A stretch of 56,873 nucleotides of DNA. Origin: UBA946 sp031550725 (GTDB lineage Bacteria > Bacillota > Clostridia > Oscillospirales > Ruminococcaceae). The notes beneath the pieces were generated by a model that was not told the origin of the DNA, searched no databases, and saw only the letters and a list, made by a program, of their open reading frames with translations. Shown here in pieces: positions 17,401 to 27,073 of this stretch. A program made the translations under genes and the position numbers. The stretch's first letter is position 1, and each line of letters opens with the position of its first letter. The stretch spans positions 1 to 56,873 of the forward strand of contig JAVBOH010000012.1 of assembly GCA_031550725.1 (NCBI GenBank), in the 5' to 3' direction.

Positions 17401-19344
17401 CTATTCCAACTCATTTACAGGCGGCAAACAAGCATGGTTTTTACAAATATAATAAGTCGTTTTATCATTTACAATAGGATAATCAGTACTTTCATGAGCT
17501 ATTGTTACATTCGCAAGATAAGGTATCCTGCGAATTGTTTTTTTATAATCGGGTTCATCTTTTGGAACAATGACAATATGTGTTGGTGGATTTTCATACA
17601 TCATTAAAGCAAGCAAAAACAAGCTGTTTCCTGATGGATAAATGGCTGTTTGAGTGCTAAGAAAATCAATCTGTTTTTTTGCCATCGCATTAAAATACTC
17701 ATTATCTGTAAGCTGATAAAGACGCACAAAATTATATGCCATACATGAATTCCCGCATGGAATTGCGCCGTCATAGGTTTCCTTTGGATTGATAAAAAGT
17801 TCGCTGCTATCTTTTTTGCATAGAAAAAATCCGCCGTTTTCATCATCATAAAAATGTTTTATAACAGCTATGGAAATCTGCTCTGCTCGGTCTAAATAAG
17901 TCTTGTCAAAAGTAGAATTATACAGCTCAATTAATGCAGAAGTATAAAAAGCATAATCATCTAAATAGCCATTTTTTGAATGGACTTTATTGTGACAGCT
18001 TGTATATATTTCATCGACCTTACATAAGTTTTCTTCGATAAATTTATATGCATTCAAAGCGGCATTCAAATACGTTTCGTTACCGCTGACTCTATATAGC
18101 ATTGACATAGCAGTTATCATTAAAGAGTTCCATGATGTCAGAATTTTATCATCAAGATGAAGCTTGAAACGCTCTTTACGGTAATCATAAAGTGCTTTGA
18201 TTTCATCATCAAAATTGGTGGATATATCATTGCTTTTTAAAAGGTTTGGTATATTAGCACCTTCGAAATTTCCGTTTTTTGTTATATCAAAAAATTCTGC
18301 GAATTCTCTACCCTTTTCCTCACCCAAAACAGATATGATTTCATTAAACGTGAATGTATAAAACTTACCCTCAACCCCCTCGCTGTCAGCATCCTGTGCG
18401 GAATAAAATCCACCGTCAGCAGATGTCATTTCACGAAGTATATATTGAGCTGTTTTTTCGCTGGTATCTAAATATACATTTACATTTGAGATGCTGTATG
18501 CCGCTGAATATGCTATTATCAGCAAAGCATTGTCATACAGCATTTTTTCAAAGTGTGGTGCTAGGAAAAATTCATCTGTCGAGTATCTTGAAAAGCCATA
18601 ACCAATGTGGTCAAAAATGCCGCCTTTTCGCATTTGCATTAATGTTTTATCAGCCATTTCAAAAGCAAATTTATTATCATTGAGCCTCGAATAATACATT
18701 AAAAATAAAAGGTTATGAGGAGATGGGAATTTTGGTGCATTGCCAAATCCACCATTTATATTGTCATAGCTTTCTGCAAAAAAATCAACGGATGTTTGTA
18801 TCATTTTAGTTGTATCAGACGTATTTGAAACAGCACGCTTTACTTCCGTTTTTTCAATATGGTTAATGATTATTTCAGCTGAATTTAATAGTTTGTTACG
18901 ATTAAAATTCCAATGTTCCGAAATGGTTTCAAGCAATTCCTTGAATGATGGCATACCGAATTTTGAAACAGGAGGGAAATAAGTCCCTGCATAAAAAGGC
19001 TTTTTATCTGCTGTTATAAAAATGCTCATCGGCCAGCCGCCGCTGCCTGTAAAAGCCTGACATACAGACATATAAACGCTGTCAATATCAGGACGCTCTT
19101 CACGGTCAACCTTGATTGATATGAAATTTTTATTCAAAATTTCAGCAGTACTCTCATCCTCAAAGCTTTCATGTGCCATAACATGACACCAATGACAAGT
19201 GCTGTACCCGATACTTAAAAATATAGGTTTATCCTCTGACTTTGCCTTTTCAAAAGCCTCGTCACACCATGTGTACCAGTCAACAGGGTTTTCTGCGTGC
19301 TGTAATAAATATGGGCTTGTACTATTTTTCAAATTGTTGCTCAT
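17401..19344 (-). CDS. Thioredoxin-domain protein of the DUF255/YyaL family
   Basis: This 647-residue cytosolic protein has an N-terminal thioredoxin-like domain (1-165) with the CHWC active site (Cys50, Cys53) in STCHWCHVMAHESFED, followed by VDREERPDID and GGWPMSIFITADKKPFYAGT. An alpha/alpha toroid domain resembling N-acylglucosamine 2-epimerases and glycosidases follows (about 180-600). The family is conserved from bacteria to man (SPATA20), but its reaction is not known. Its ATG follows GAGGAAT. It ends 3 bases from the histidine kinase stop, so the two transcripts must overlap at their ends, since no terminator fits between them. Confidence 0.93.
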   Translation of the reverse strand: MSNNLKNSTSPYLLQHAENPVDWYTWCDEAFEKAKSEDKPIFLSIGYSTCHWCHVMAHESFEDESTAEILNKNFISIKVDREERPDIDSVYMSVCQAFTGSGGWPMSIFITADKKPFYAGTYFPPVSKFGMPSFKELLETISEHWNFNRNKLLNSAEIIINHIEKTEVKRAVSNTSDTTKMIQTSVDFFAESYDNINGGFGNAPKFPSPHNLLFLMYYSRLNDNKFAFEMADKTLMQMRKGGIFDHIGYGFSRYSTDEFFLAPHFEKMLYDNALLIIAYSAAYSISNVNVYLDTSEKTAQYILREMTSADGGFYSAQDADSEGVEGKFYTFTFNEIISVLGEEKGREFAEFFDITKNGNFEGANIPNLLKSNDISTNFDDEIKALYDYRKERFKLHLDDKILTSWNSLMITAMSMLYRVSGNETYLNAALNAYKFIEENLCKVDEIYTSCHNKVHSKNGYLDDYAFYTSALIELYNSTFDKTYLDRAEQISIAVIKHFYDDENGGFFLCKKDSSELFINPKETYDGAIPCGNSCMAYNFVRLYQLTDNEYFNAMAKKQIDFLSTQTAIYPSGNSLFLLALMMYENPPTHIVIVPKDEPDYKKTIRRIPYLANVTIAHESTDYPIVNDKTTYYICKNHACLPPVNELE

Positions 19345-19435
19345 AAAATATATTCCTCACGATTTTTTTGAAATTAGTATATCCTTACATTAATTAAGTT
19401 ATACTATTATAAAAACAACTATTTGCGGAGGATGT

Positions 19436-20737
19436 ATGAGTTCGATTTGGATAAATGAAGTTTCAATGCCGGAATTTCCGAAGCTTGAGGGTAATAAAAA
19501 GACCGATGTTTTAATCATAGGCGGAGGAATGGCTGGTATTTTGTGTGCATATTTTTTAAAGCAAAAAGGTGTGGATTATATTCTTGCCGAAAGCAAGACA
19601 ATATGCTCGGGAGTTACAAAAAATACAACGGCAAAGGTTACTGTTCAGCATGGGTTGATTTATGATAAAATGCAAAGCAGTATTGGCACTGAAAAAGCAA
19701 AAATGTATCTTGATATAAACAACACAGCACTTGAAAAATATGCGGAGCTATGTCAGAATATTAATTGCAATTTTGAAAGAAAAGATGCTTATGTTTATTC
19801 ACTTGATAACAGAAAGGTTATTGAAAGTGAAGTATATGCTTTGCAAAGACTTGGCATCTCACCGTCATTTGAGGATAAAATTGAACTTCCGTTTAAAATT
19901 GCAGGAGCAATAAAACTTAAAAATCAAGCACAGTTTAATCCCTTGAAATTTGTGGCAGAGATAGCAAAGGAGCTTAATATTTTTGAGCATACTCATATCA
20001 CTGAAATAAGGGATAATTCTGCATATTTTGATAAAGGAAGCATAAGTGCGAAGAAAATTATCGTTGCAACGCATTTTCCTTTTATTAATAAGCATGGCAG
20101 TTATTTTTTGAAACAATATCAGCACAGGTCATATGTAATTGCGTTTGAAGATGCACAAAAAATCAATGGTATGTATGTTGATGAGGCTATGAAGGGGATG
20201 TCGTTCCGCAGTTATAATAATTTGCTTTTAGTAGGTGGCGGTGACCATCGTACAGGTAAAAAAGGCGGATGTTATCAGGAGCTTTTATCATTTTCGAAAA
20301 AACATTTTCCTAATGCTAAAGAAAAATTTCATTGGGCAACGCAGGATTGTATGTCGCTTGACGGTATCGCTTATATAGGAAAATACTCCAAAAACACATC
20401 CGATTTGTATGCTGCAACAGGGTTTAACAAGTGGGGAATGACATCCTCAATGGTTTCGGCTATGATACTATCTGATATGGTTATGGGTATTAAAAATGAT
20501 TATGCCGATATTTTTTTGCCGTCAAGGTCAATGCTAAAACCACAGCTTGCGGCGAATGCATTTGAGGCTGTATGCGGTATGCTCACGCCAACGACAAAGC
20601 GCTGTCCGCATTTAGGCTGTGGACTTAGATGGAATAGTGCAGAGCATTCGTGGGACTGCTCTTGTCATGGCTCACGATTTGATGATAACGGCAATTTGAT
20701 TAATAATCCTGCTAATGGAAATCTTAGAATTCGATAA
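19436..20737 (+). CDS. FAD-dependent oxidoreductase with C-terminal Rieske domain
   Basis: The N-terminal Rossmann motif is DVLIIGGGMAGILCAYFL (24-41), and the body is a DAO-type FAD oxidoreductase. The C-terminal Rieske centre uses CPHLGC (390-395) and CSCHGS (408-413), giving the two Cys and two His ligands (390, 392, 408, 411). Family members oxidise small amines or act in electron transfer; the substrate here is unknown. The protein ends 20 residues after the second Rieske motif, which is short but normal for this family. ATG 19436 follows GCGGAGGAT. It is divergent from DUF255, which also has redox chemistry, and ends at a strong terminator. Confidence 0.92.
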   Translation: MSSIWINEVSMPEFPKLEGNKKTDVLIIGGGMAGILCAYFLKQKGVDYILAESKTICSGVTKNTTAKVTVQHGLIYDKMQSSIGTEKAKMYLDINNTALEKYAELCQNINCNFERKDAYVYSLDNRKVIESEVYALQRLGISPSFEDKIELPFKIAGAIKLKNQAQFNPLKFVAEIAKELNIFEHTHITEIRDNSAYFDKGSISAKKIIVATHFPFINKHGSYFLKQYQHRSYVIAFEDAQKINGMYVDEAMKGMSFRSYNNLLLVGGGDHRTGKKGGCYQELLSFSKKHFPNAKEKFHWATQDCMSLDGIAYIGKYSKNTSDLYAATGFNKWGMTSSMVSAMILSDMVMGIKNDYADIFLPSRSMLKPQLAANAFEAVCGMLTPTTKRCPHLGCGLRWNSAEHSWDCSCHGSRFDDNGNLINNPANGNLRIR

Positions 20738-20790
20738 AAAAAGCAAAGTCAGTTCCATATGTTTTGGAATTGACTTTGCTTTATATTTGA
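20738..20790 (+). terminator. Rho-independent terminator, strong on both strands
   Basis: An 18-bp stem (20740-20757 with 20765-20782, one G-T-type mismatch) carries AAAGCAAAGTC at its base and ends in a T-rich run; the opposite strand also ends in Ts. It terminates the Rieske oxidoreductase gene. Confidence 0.88.
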
Positions 20791-20970
20791 GATTAATAGT
20801 ATACTTGCTCATATAAAATCGAATTACCATTTTTATCTATATAGTAAATACCCGATTTCACTACCGTTAAATGAGTTGTTTGTTGAATTATCAACAATAG
20901 TCGTGGTTCAGTACACATTAGTTATAGGAACAGCAGGTATTAACAAGCATATCGGTGGGAGTTAGTATTT

Positions 20971-23022
20971 TTAAGGCTGTTCTATCTTACATCCGCCTTC
21001 TTTTTTTGCATATTTTAATTTAGCCATTAAAATGGACTCCAAGCCATAAATGCTGTTGATAGTTTTTTCAACTGATGCATTTATTCTAAGAATATCGTCC
21101 TTAGAATCACTGATTTCCATAATACGCTGTATCTTTTCACCCTCGGCATTGATGATATGGGATAATGCAGTCTGCTCCAAAGCAACGCTTTCAATTAAGT
21201 CAATTCTTGCCTGCTCACGCTTTGTTATACTCTGAATATAGACAGTATTGGACGGCAAGGGTTCTTCGGAATTTATCTGCATAAACGAGGTGTTTATGAT
21301 AGTATAGCATTCACCCTCAACAGTATCCTTAAGATAGGTGGTTTCAATATAAAGACTAAAACCTTCAGGGAATACTGAAGTTCCGTTTGCTGTAATAACA
21401 TATTTGATTTTATTGCCGACAGTCTGATTTACAATAGAAATTCCAGAAGATGGTGTTAAATCAATATAATAATTTCTGATTTGTAATATACTGTCAATTT
21501 CATCCTCTATGGTTATTACACTGCTATTATTTCTGATATTGCTTGTATTGTAAGTCACCTTAAAATCAATATCACTGGTGATATGAGTTCGGAATGAATA
21601 TTTGCTTGCTCTTTTTACAGGGAATGGACTGGCATCAACTTCAATTGTGTTTTTGCCCTTAAAGGTGAATGATTCTTCCGTTTCCTCTGATTTTCCTGAT
21701 ATAGTCGCTATATTGGTAATCAGGTCGCCAACATTTGCATTACTGTTGACAATTGCTTTAAATTGTAACCTTACTGTGTCATTAGGAACCATCACACCGC
21801 CTGTATCAGATGTTGCACCAATTCCTAAATTTATAGTAACAGTATTCCCAATCGCTTTACCGTTATCAGTGTCGGCAGGGTCAGTCAAAGTGCCAATATA
21901 ACCACCAAAATTGTCGCTTACAATCCGCATACTGTTTGGAACATAAGTCAGCTTAGACGGCAGTACATCCTTAAAAACTAATTCATGTCCACTTGAATAG
22001 TCAGACTTATTTGTGATGTCAATGGTATAAGTTATTGTATCGTTAACATACGGGAGATCGTTATCAACATTTTTTTCAATACGAAAATCCGCATCATAAA
22101 GGTCAAATGCTGTAACGATTGCAACGATCTGGTCATTTGATGTCGGAGCAAAACGTGGAACATCAATACTAACATCGATTGATTCAGCCCCATTTGGTAC
22201 TTCGTACCCTTTTAAGGCGATAACTTTAGTTTGAAATTCCTCTGTATCCGTAGTGGCGGGAACAGACTGCGGAGGCCATGTGTCCATTAAAGTGTTATTA
22301 ATGGTCGATATACTGTTTGCAAAATCGTTCTCAGGTGTGAAATCATCAGACATTTTAGATGTATTAACATAGAACGAATCTGGCTCGCCAGCCGTGGTGT
22401 TAAGCTCTGTTGCACCAATTCTGCCGTATACATTTCCCGATGTCGGCGTTAGAATGCCATCAATCGTTATTGTAACAGGGGTTGTGAAAAGTGCACCAAC
22501 ACCAAGCATACCTGCATTAAAGCTTAAATCCTTATAGCTTGCTGTATCATCCTTATAAAAGACATATAAAGACCAGCCTGCTTTTCCAGGGATATTTGGC
22601 TTTGGGGTAACATCAAAGTTATATACCCAGTAATCACCTGTGCCTCCGGCTTTAACAAGGTTTGTGACATCATAGGAGAAGCCATAATAGTTAAAACCGT
22701 GACTGCTGCTGCTGACTTCAAACTGGTCAGTAGTAATATATGAAGCATCAACAAGCTTGTCGGTTGCAGATGCAGGTGTTCTAAGGTACAATGAACTTGT
22801 TACTGTGTCCTCATAATAAACATCGCATGCCCATACTAGAAACGCTTTTTCTACTGTGGCAGTTGATGGAATATCAATTCTGCCACGAGTTGCCTGATAA
22901 ACAGCTGCATCAGTAATATCTGGCGATTTCAAATAGCTATATTGAAAATATCCAGTTATACTTGCACCTGTTGCAGTAAAATCTCCACGATATCTTTCGT
23001 GGTATAATTCATTGATTGCCAT
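20971..23022 (-). CDS. DUF11 repeat-type surface or spore protein, no signal peptide
   Basis: This 683-residue protein has a Thr/Ser-rich beta-sandwich N-terminal region (about 1-300), a DUF11-like domain (about 308-475: FRIEKNVDNDLPYVNDTITY, TYTIDITNKSDY, FKDVLPSKLTYVPNS), a second beta domain (about 475-610) and a helical tail. The tail holds IESVALEQTALSHIINAEGE and then KIQ, a motif I associate with clostridial and bacillar surface/spore proteins. There is no signal peptide, LPXTG or membrane anchor: it starts MAINELYHERYRGDF. Secretion, if any, must be non-classical, or the protein may be put on the forespore from the mother cell. ATG 23022 follows AAGGAGA. Function unknown. Confidence 0.75.
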   Translation of the reverse strand: MAINELYHERYRGDFTATGASITGYFQYSYLKSPDITDAAVYQATRGRIDIPSTATVEKAFLVWACDVYYEDTVTSSLYLRTPASATDKLVDASYITTDQFEVSSSSHGFNYYGFSYDVTNLVKAGGTGDYWVYNFDVTPKPNIPGKAGWSLYVFYKDDTASYKDLSFNAGMLGVGALFTTPVTITIDGILTPTSGNVYGRIGATELNTTAGEPDSFYVNTSKMSDDFTPENDFANSISTINNTLMDTWPPQSVPATTDTEEFQTKVIALKGYEVPNGAESIDVSIDVPRFAPTSNDQIVAIVTAFDLYDADFRIEKNVDNDLPYVNDTITYTIDITNKSDYSSGHELVFKDVLPSKLTYVPNSMRIVSDNFGGYIGTLTDPADTDNGKAIGNTVTINLGIGATSDTGGVMVPNDTVRLQFKAIVNSNANVGDLITNIATISGKSEETEESFTFKGKNTIEVDASPFPVKRASKYSFRTHITSDIDFKVTYNTSNIRNNSSVITIEDEIDSILQIRNYYIDLTPSSGISIVNQTVGNKIKYVITANGTSVFPEGFSLYIETTYLKDTVEGECYTIINTSFMQINSEEPLPSNTVYIQSITKREQARIDLIESVALEQTALSHIINAEGEKIQRIMEISDSKDDILRINASVEKTINSIYGLESILMAKLKYAKKEGGCKIEQP

Positions 23023-23203
23023 TGTATCTATCTCCTTTTTTAATATACGTCCCTACGCTATTTTATTACATTTACATTAAAAGGTGATAAGTAAATTGGC
23101 AAAATTTAGCTTAATATATATCATTGCTTAATAATATTTGGAATTGCAATAAAAATCACGGAAAAATGCTATATAAAAGGTGTCAATATGTAAAAAATAC
23201 TGA

Positions 23204-23232
23204 TTTACAAATGTTTATTAGTATGTTATACT
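23204..23232 (+). promoter_or_regulatory. Promoter of the LTA-synthase-like gene, with long leader
   Basis: TTTACA (23204-23209), 17 bases, TATACT (23227-23232). About 155 leader bases follow and contain distant complementary arms GTCTTC (23283-23288) and GAAGAC (23333-23338). At 23049-23056 the bases GTCCCTAC resemble the tail of a REP palindrome without its partner arm. Otherwise the interval 23023-23394 holds nothing recognisable. Confidence 0.6.
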
Positions 23233-23394
23233 TGTGATAGTTAAGTTTTCGTTAAGAAATGTGACGTAATAATAAAGAACTCGTCTTCACAAGTCAATAT
23301 GCTCGAAAATAAATACGCACACAATCCTTAGGAAGACAAGTTTTAAAACACACAAGATAAACGGTATATTATTAAGTAAAAAGGAGTGACAGGG

Positions 23395-25446
23395 TTGAAA
23401 GATTTATGTAAAAAGTTATTTCAAAACGTACGGAATTTTTATCATGACCATTTTGTTTTCTTTGTCATGATACTTTCGATTATGTTAAATATAACTATTG
23501 AATGTCTTGGCAGACGTAATTTTATATCCGGATGTGTTTATGTTGTGCATCATCCGCTCATGTTTTTATATAATGCGCTTATTATCTTTTTCACACTATC
23601 TATATGCCTTGTGTTTAAGCGGCGTACGTTTGCTTTAATACTGCTGTCATTTTTCTGGATTGCCTGCGGCTCTGTAAACTGTGTGCTTTTAAGCTTCAGA
23701 ACAACACCATTTTCAGCAATGGACTTGCAGATACTTAGCTCTGTTATGGGAATAATAAAAATTTATTTAAACCCTTGGCAGATAGCACTGCTGTTTTTAT
23801 TGATAGCTGCTGTGCTTTTTGGATTGGTATATATGTGGATAAAGACACCTGTTGTGAAAGGAAAGATACACTATCTGAAGTCGGCTAGTGTAATTGGAGC
23901 AGTTGCGCTTAGTGTTGTTGTAATAAATGTTACAGCAATTGCTGAAAAAACCGAGCAGACAAACTATCCTAATATTGCTGATGCATATGAGGATTATGGC
24001 TTTGCTTACTGTTTCTCGACAAGCATACTAGACCATGGCATAAAGCGTCCTGATAACTATTCTGAGGATTATATGGAAATGCTGGCATCAAAGCTTGATG
24101 GAGCTAACAAAAGTGGAAATAAAGAGATGACACAGGATGAAATGCCCAATATAGTTATGATACAGCTTGAGTCGTTCTTTGATGTTAGCCATGTTATTGG
24201 CATGGAGTATAGTGAAAACCCAATACCGACATTTACGTCGTTAAAGGAAAACTATTCAAGCGGATTTTTGACAGTGCCGTCAATTGGAGCAGGCACAGCA
24301 AATACTGAGTTCGAGATAATAACAGGGTTCAGCCTTGATTATTTCGGTGCTTGTGAATATCCGTACAAAACTGTTTTAAAAGATAAAGCTTGTGAAAGTA
24401 TTTGTTATGACCTTGCAAAGTATGGCTATAAATCTCATGCTATACATAATAATGAGGCAACATTTTACGGCAGAAATGAGGTTTTTGCAAACCTAGGCTT
24501 TGACAGCTTTACGTCTGTTGAATATATGGATGATGTTAAGATTAATGCTCTTGGCTGGGCAGAGGATGACACTCTTATAAAGGAAATCACAGATGCAATT
24601 GAGCAGACGGATGAAAGAGATTTTGTATATACAATAACAGTTCAGTCACATGGCAAGTATCCGAATGAAATTCTCGAGGGTGCACCAATGAATATTCATA
24701 TTACATCCGACTCTTATGATATGAGTGATGAAACTCGAATTGCAAGAGAGTATTACCTTAATCAAATTAGGGAAGTTGATAATTTTGTAAAGGAAGTTAC
24801 TGATTACTTTGAAAATTATAACGAACCGGTTGTAATAGTATTTTACGGCGACCATCTTCCAAATCTTGAACTAACAGATGAAATGCTTGATAATGGCAAT
24901 CTTCTCCAGACAGAATATGTTATCTGGAACAATTTTAATATGCTTGTGCAGAACAAGGACTTAGACTCATATATGCTGTCTGCATATGTTACTGATTTAC
25001 TGGGTATAGACGGCGGATACTTCAATACAAACAACAAGTGTGTGATGAAAGATTCTTTATATACCGATTGTGCACAGTATCTTGGTTACGACTTAATGTT
25101 TGGTGATAAGTATATTTATGGCGGTGCTGACGAAGAAAATGCACACTATAAAACAATGCCGATGAAAATGGGTGTTCGTGAGATTGTTATTAAGGATGTC
25201 TTTATGGAATCGGATGATGACGAGGATGAGGATGTGCAAAAGCTTGTTGTTACAGGCAAGAATTTCACTCCATACAGCGTTGTGCTGATAAATGATAAAG
25301 CACAGAATACAGAATTTATTGACAGTGAGCATATTGTGGTGTATAATGTAAAAAGTCTTGAAGTTTCAGATAGAATATCCGTTTCACAGGTAAGTGATAA
25401 CAACAAGACACTCAGCACTACAAACGAATTTGTTTATATAAAATAA
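23395..25446 (+). CDS. LTA synthase family sulfatase-fold membrane enzyme
   Basis: Five membrane helices (about 20-195) precede an extracellular alkaline-phosphatase-fold domain (about 235-570). Motifs: IVMIQLESFFDV (metal Glu), IGAGTANTEFEIITG (nucleophile Thr), HAIHNNEATFYGR and FYGDHLPNL. The family moves glycerol phosphate from phosphatidylglycerol to lipoteichoic acid or related glycans. A C-terminal IPT-like beta domain (about 600-683: VTGKNFTPYSVVLINDK) follows the catalytic domain. I choose TTG 23395 as start because AAGGAG lies 8 bases before it; an upstream GTG at 23386 overlaps the ribosome site. Polymer and acceptor are unknown. Confidence 0.88.
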   Translation: MKDLCKKLFQNVRNFYHDHFVFFVMILSIMLNITIECLGRRNFISGCVYVVHHPLMFLYNALIIFFTLSICLVFKRRTFALILLSFFWIACGSVNCVLLSFRTTPFSAMDLQILSSVMGIIKIYLNPWQIALLFLLIAAVLFGLVYMWIKTPVVKGKIHYLKSASVIGAVALSVVVINVTAIAEKTEQTNYPNIADAYEDYGFAYCFSTSILDHGIKRPDNYSEDYMEMLASKLDGANKSGNKEMTQDEMPNIVMIQLESFFDVSHVIGMEYSENPIPTFTSLKENYSSGFLTVPSIGAGTANTEFEIITGFSLDYFGACEYPYKTVLKDKACESICYDLAKYGYKSHAIHNNEATFYGRNEVFANLGFDSFTSVEYMDDVKINALGWAEDDTLIKEITDAIEQTDERDFVYTITVQSHGKYPNEILEGAPMNIHITSDSYDMSDETRIAREYYLNQIREVDNFVKEVTDYFENYNEPVVIVFYGDHLPNLELTDEMLDNGNLLQTEYVIWNNFNMLVQNKDLDSYMLSAYVTDLLGIDGGYFNTNNKCVMKDSLYTDCAQYLGYDLMFGDKYIYGGADEENAHYKTMPMKMGVREIVIKDVFMESDDDEDEDVQKLVVTGKNFTPYSVVLINDKAQNTEFIDSEHIVVYNVKSLEVSDRISVSQVSDNNKTLSTTNEFVYIK

Positions 25447-25512
25447 AATTAAGGGGTGGATGTAAATCTGCCCTTTAATAATCTAAAAAAATAATCAGAT
25501 AGGAAGTTTCAT

Positions 25513-26766
25513 ATGAATATCTTTGAAACAATGGATTACATAAACGGTTTTTCAAAGCTTGGTGAGCCGATTAAAGACCTTTCGAGGTTTAAGCAAATTA
25601 TGGATGCGCTTGGTAATCCTCAAAAGCAGACGTACTTTGTTCATGTTGCAGGAACAAACGGTAAAGGCTCGACAGTTCGAATGATATCAAACACATTGTC
25701 ATTTGCAGGATATAAAACAGGGGAATATACATCACCGTTTATTAAAGTATACAACGACCGTATGCGAGTTAATGGTATTATGATAACCGATGAGGAGCTA
25801 TGTGAAATTGTAACGCAGATATACCCGATTATCAATGGACTTGATATTCACTGCTCACAGTTTGAAATTACAACAGCTATTGCGTTTATATATTTTGCCG
25901 CAAAAAAATGTGATGTTGTTGTTCTTGAAACAGGACTTGGCGGGCTTTTGGACTGCACAAACATCATCGAAAAACCGCTTGTTTCAGTTATAACATCCGT
26001 ATCGTTTGACCACACAGGAGTTCTTGGTGATACGCTTGATGCAATTGCTCGTCAGAAAGCCGGAATTATAAAAATGGGTTGTCCTGTTGTGATGTCACCT
26101 AATCAAAATCATGACGTTCATTCGGTTATGTACAGCACAGCGCTTGTTAATGAAACTCGCCTAAAGGTACCTAATACTGAGCTTTTGGTGGTGCAGAAAA
26201 GTGATTATACCGGCAATGAATTTATTTATAAAGGTTTTCCATATCAGACAATAATGCTTGGACATCATCAGATTGACAATGCTCTGACTGCAATTGAAAC
26301 TTGCCGTGTTTTGAAAAAGCGTGGCTTTCCTAAGATATCCTATCTGCATATTCATGATGGTGTTAAAAGTGCACAGGTTCCATCAAGATGTCAGGTTTTA
26401 AAGGCTGATAAACCGTTTATAATGATTGATGGTGCACACAATCCTGATGGCATGAAAGCGCTTGCTGATTTTATCCGTGAGATACCCAAAGAGCCTAAGG
26501 TTATGGTTTGTGGTATGATGGAGGATAAGGATTGGGAAACTGCAATTGGTTTTATAACACGTTATATTGACTATGGTATTTGTGTGGATGGGTTTGCTCC
26601 GAAAACAGTTTTTGCGCCTAAGTTGGCAGATATGTTTATCAGAGGTGAAACATCTAACCTTAAAAATGCTGTGACAAAAGCGGTGGAGATAGCAGGAGAG
26701 CATGGTATGGTTATTATTGCTGGGTCGTTATATTTGGCATCAACTTTGCAGCAGCATTTAGGATAA
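25513..26766 (+). CDS. folC: Folylpolyglutamate synthase / dihydrofolate synthase
   Basis: This 417-residue Mur-ligase-type enzyme adds glutamate to folates (and dihydropteroate) with ATP in the cytosol. It has the P loop VAGTNGKGSTV (45-55), GEYTSPFIKVYNDRMRVNG, ETGLGGLLDCTN, SFDHTGVLGDT (Mg-binding) and IDGAHNPDGM in the C-terminal domain. Length is standard. ATG 25513 follows AGGAAG. It lies 66 bases after the LTA-synthase-like gene and may share its transcript. No other folate gene is adjacent. Confidence 0.95.
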   Translation: MNIFETMDYINGFSKLGEPIKDLSRFKQIMDALGNPQKQTYFVHVAGTNGKGSTVRMISNTLSFAGYKTGEYTSPFIKVYNDRMRVNGIMITDEELCEIVTQIYPIINGLDIHCSQFEITTAIAFIYFAAKKCDVVVLETGLGGLLDCTNIIEKPLVSVITSVSFDHTGVLGDTLDAIARQKAGIIKMGCPVVMSPNQNHDVHSVMYSTALVNETRLKVPNTELLVVQKSDYTGNEFIYKGFPYQTIMLGHHQIDNALTAIETCRVLKKRGFPKISYLHIHDGVKSAQVPSRCQVLKADKPFIMIDGAHNPDGMKALADFIREIPKEPKVMVCGMMEDKDWETAIGFITRYIDYGICVDGFAPKTVFAPKLADMFIRGETSNLKNAVTKAVEIAGEHGMVIIAGSLYLASTLQQHLG

Positions 26767-26817
26767 GTCTTGAAAATATATGGTGCAAGGTGATTATAAC
26801 CAGCAAAAATAATGTTT

Positions 26818-26871
26818 TATAATGCGTTAAGTTTAAAATGCTACGCTCCTGTTTGCACCTATGGTGCAAAC
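26818..26871. other. Intergenic hairpin next to a recurring TAATGCGT motif
   Basis: A perfect 9-bp stem with a 3-base loop (26851-26859 with 26863-26871, GTTTGCACC/GGTGCAAAC) follows TAATGCGTTAAGTTTAAA at about 26819. The short stem with a 3-base loop recalls the stacked hairpins at 1828-2082, and TAATGCGT also begins the inverted end of that element. There is no T run, so it is not an obvious terminator of folC. Confidence 0.4.
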
Positions 26872-26930
26872 AACAATATCAAGTTGCTATACTTTAAAAA
26901 AAGAAATTTAATAAATAATTAAAAATCCCC

Positions 26931-26961
26931 TTGACATAGAGCATACTCTATAGTGTATACT
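26931..26961 (+). promoter_or_regulatory. MerR-type promoter with 19-bp spacer
   Basis: TTGACA (26931-26936) and TATACT (26956-26961) are 19 bases apart, longer than usual, and the spacer holds the dyad TAGAG-CATA-CTCTA. This is the hallmark of promoters that MerR-family activators untwist. It lies about 110 bases before the MerR gene, so the regulator probably controls itself and the SCP2 gene. Confidence 0.85.
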
Positions 26962-27073
26962 AGAGTTAGATAAAACTTTAGGGGTTAAATTTAAAAGATA
27001 AATCTTTTGAATTCGGATTGTTGTGTTTTCATAAAAAATATTCGGACTCCTTTAGAAAAGGATGGTTATAAAG

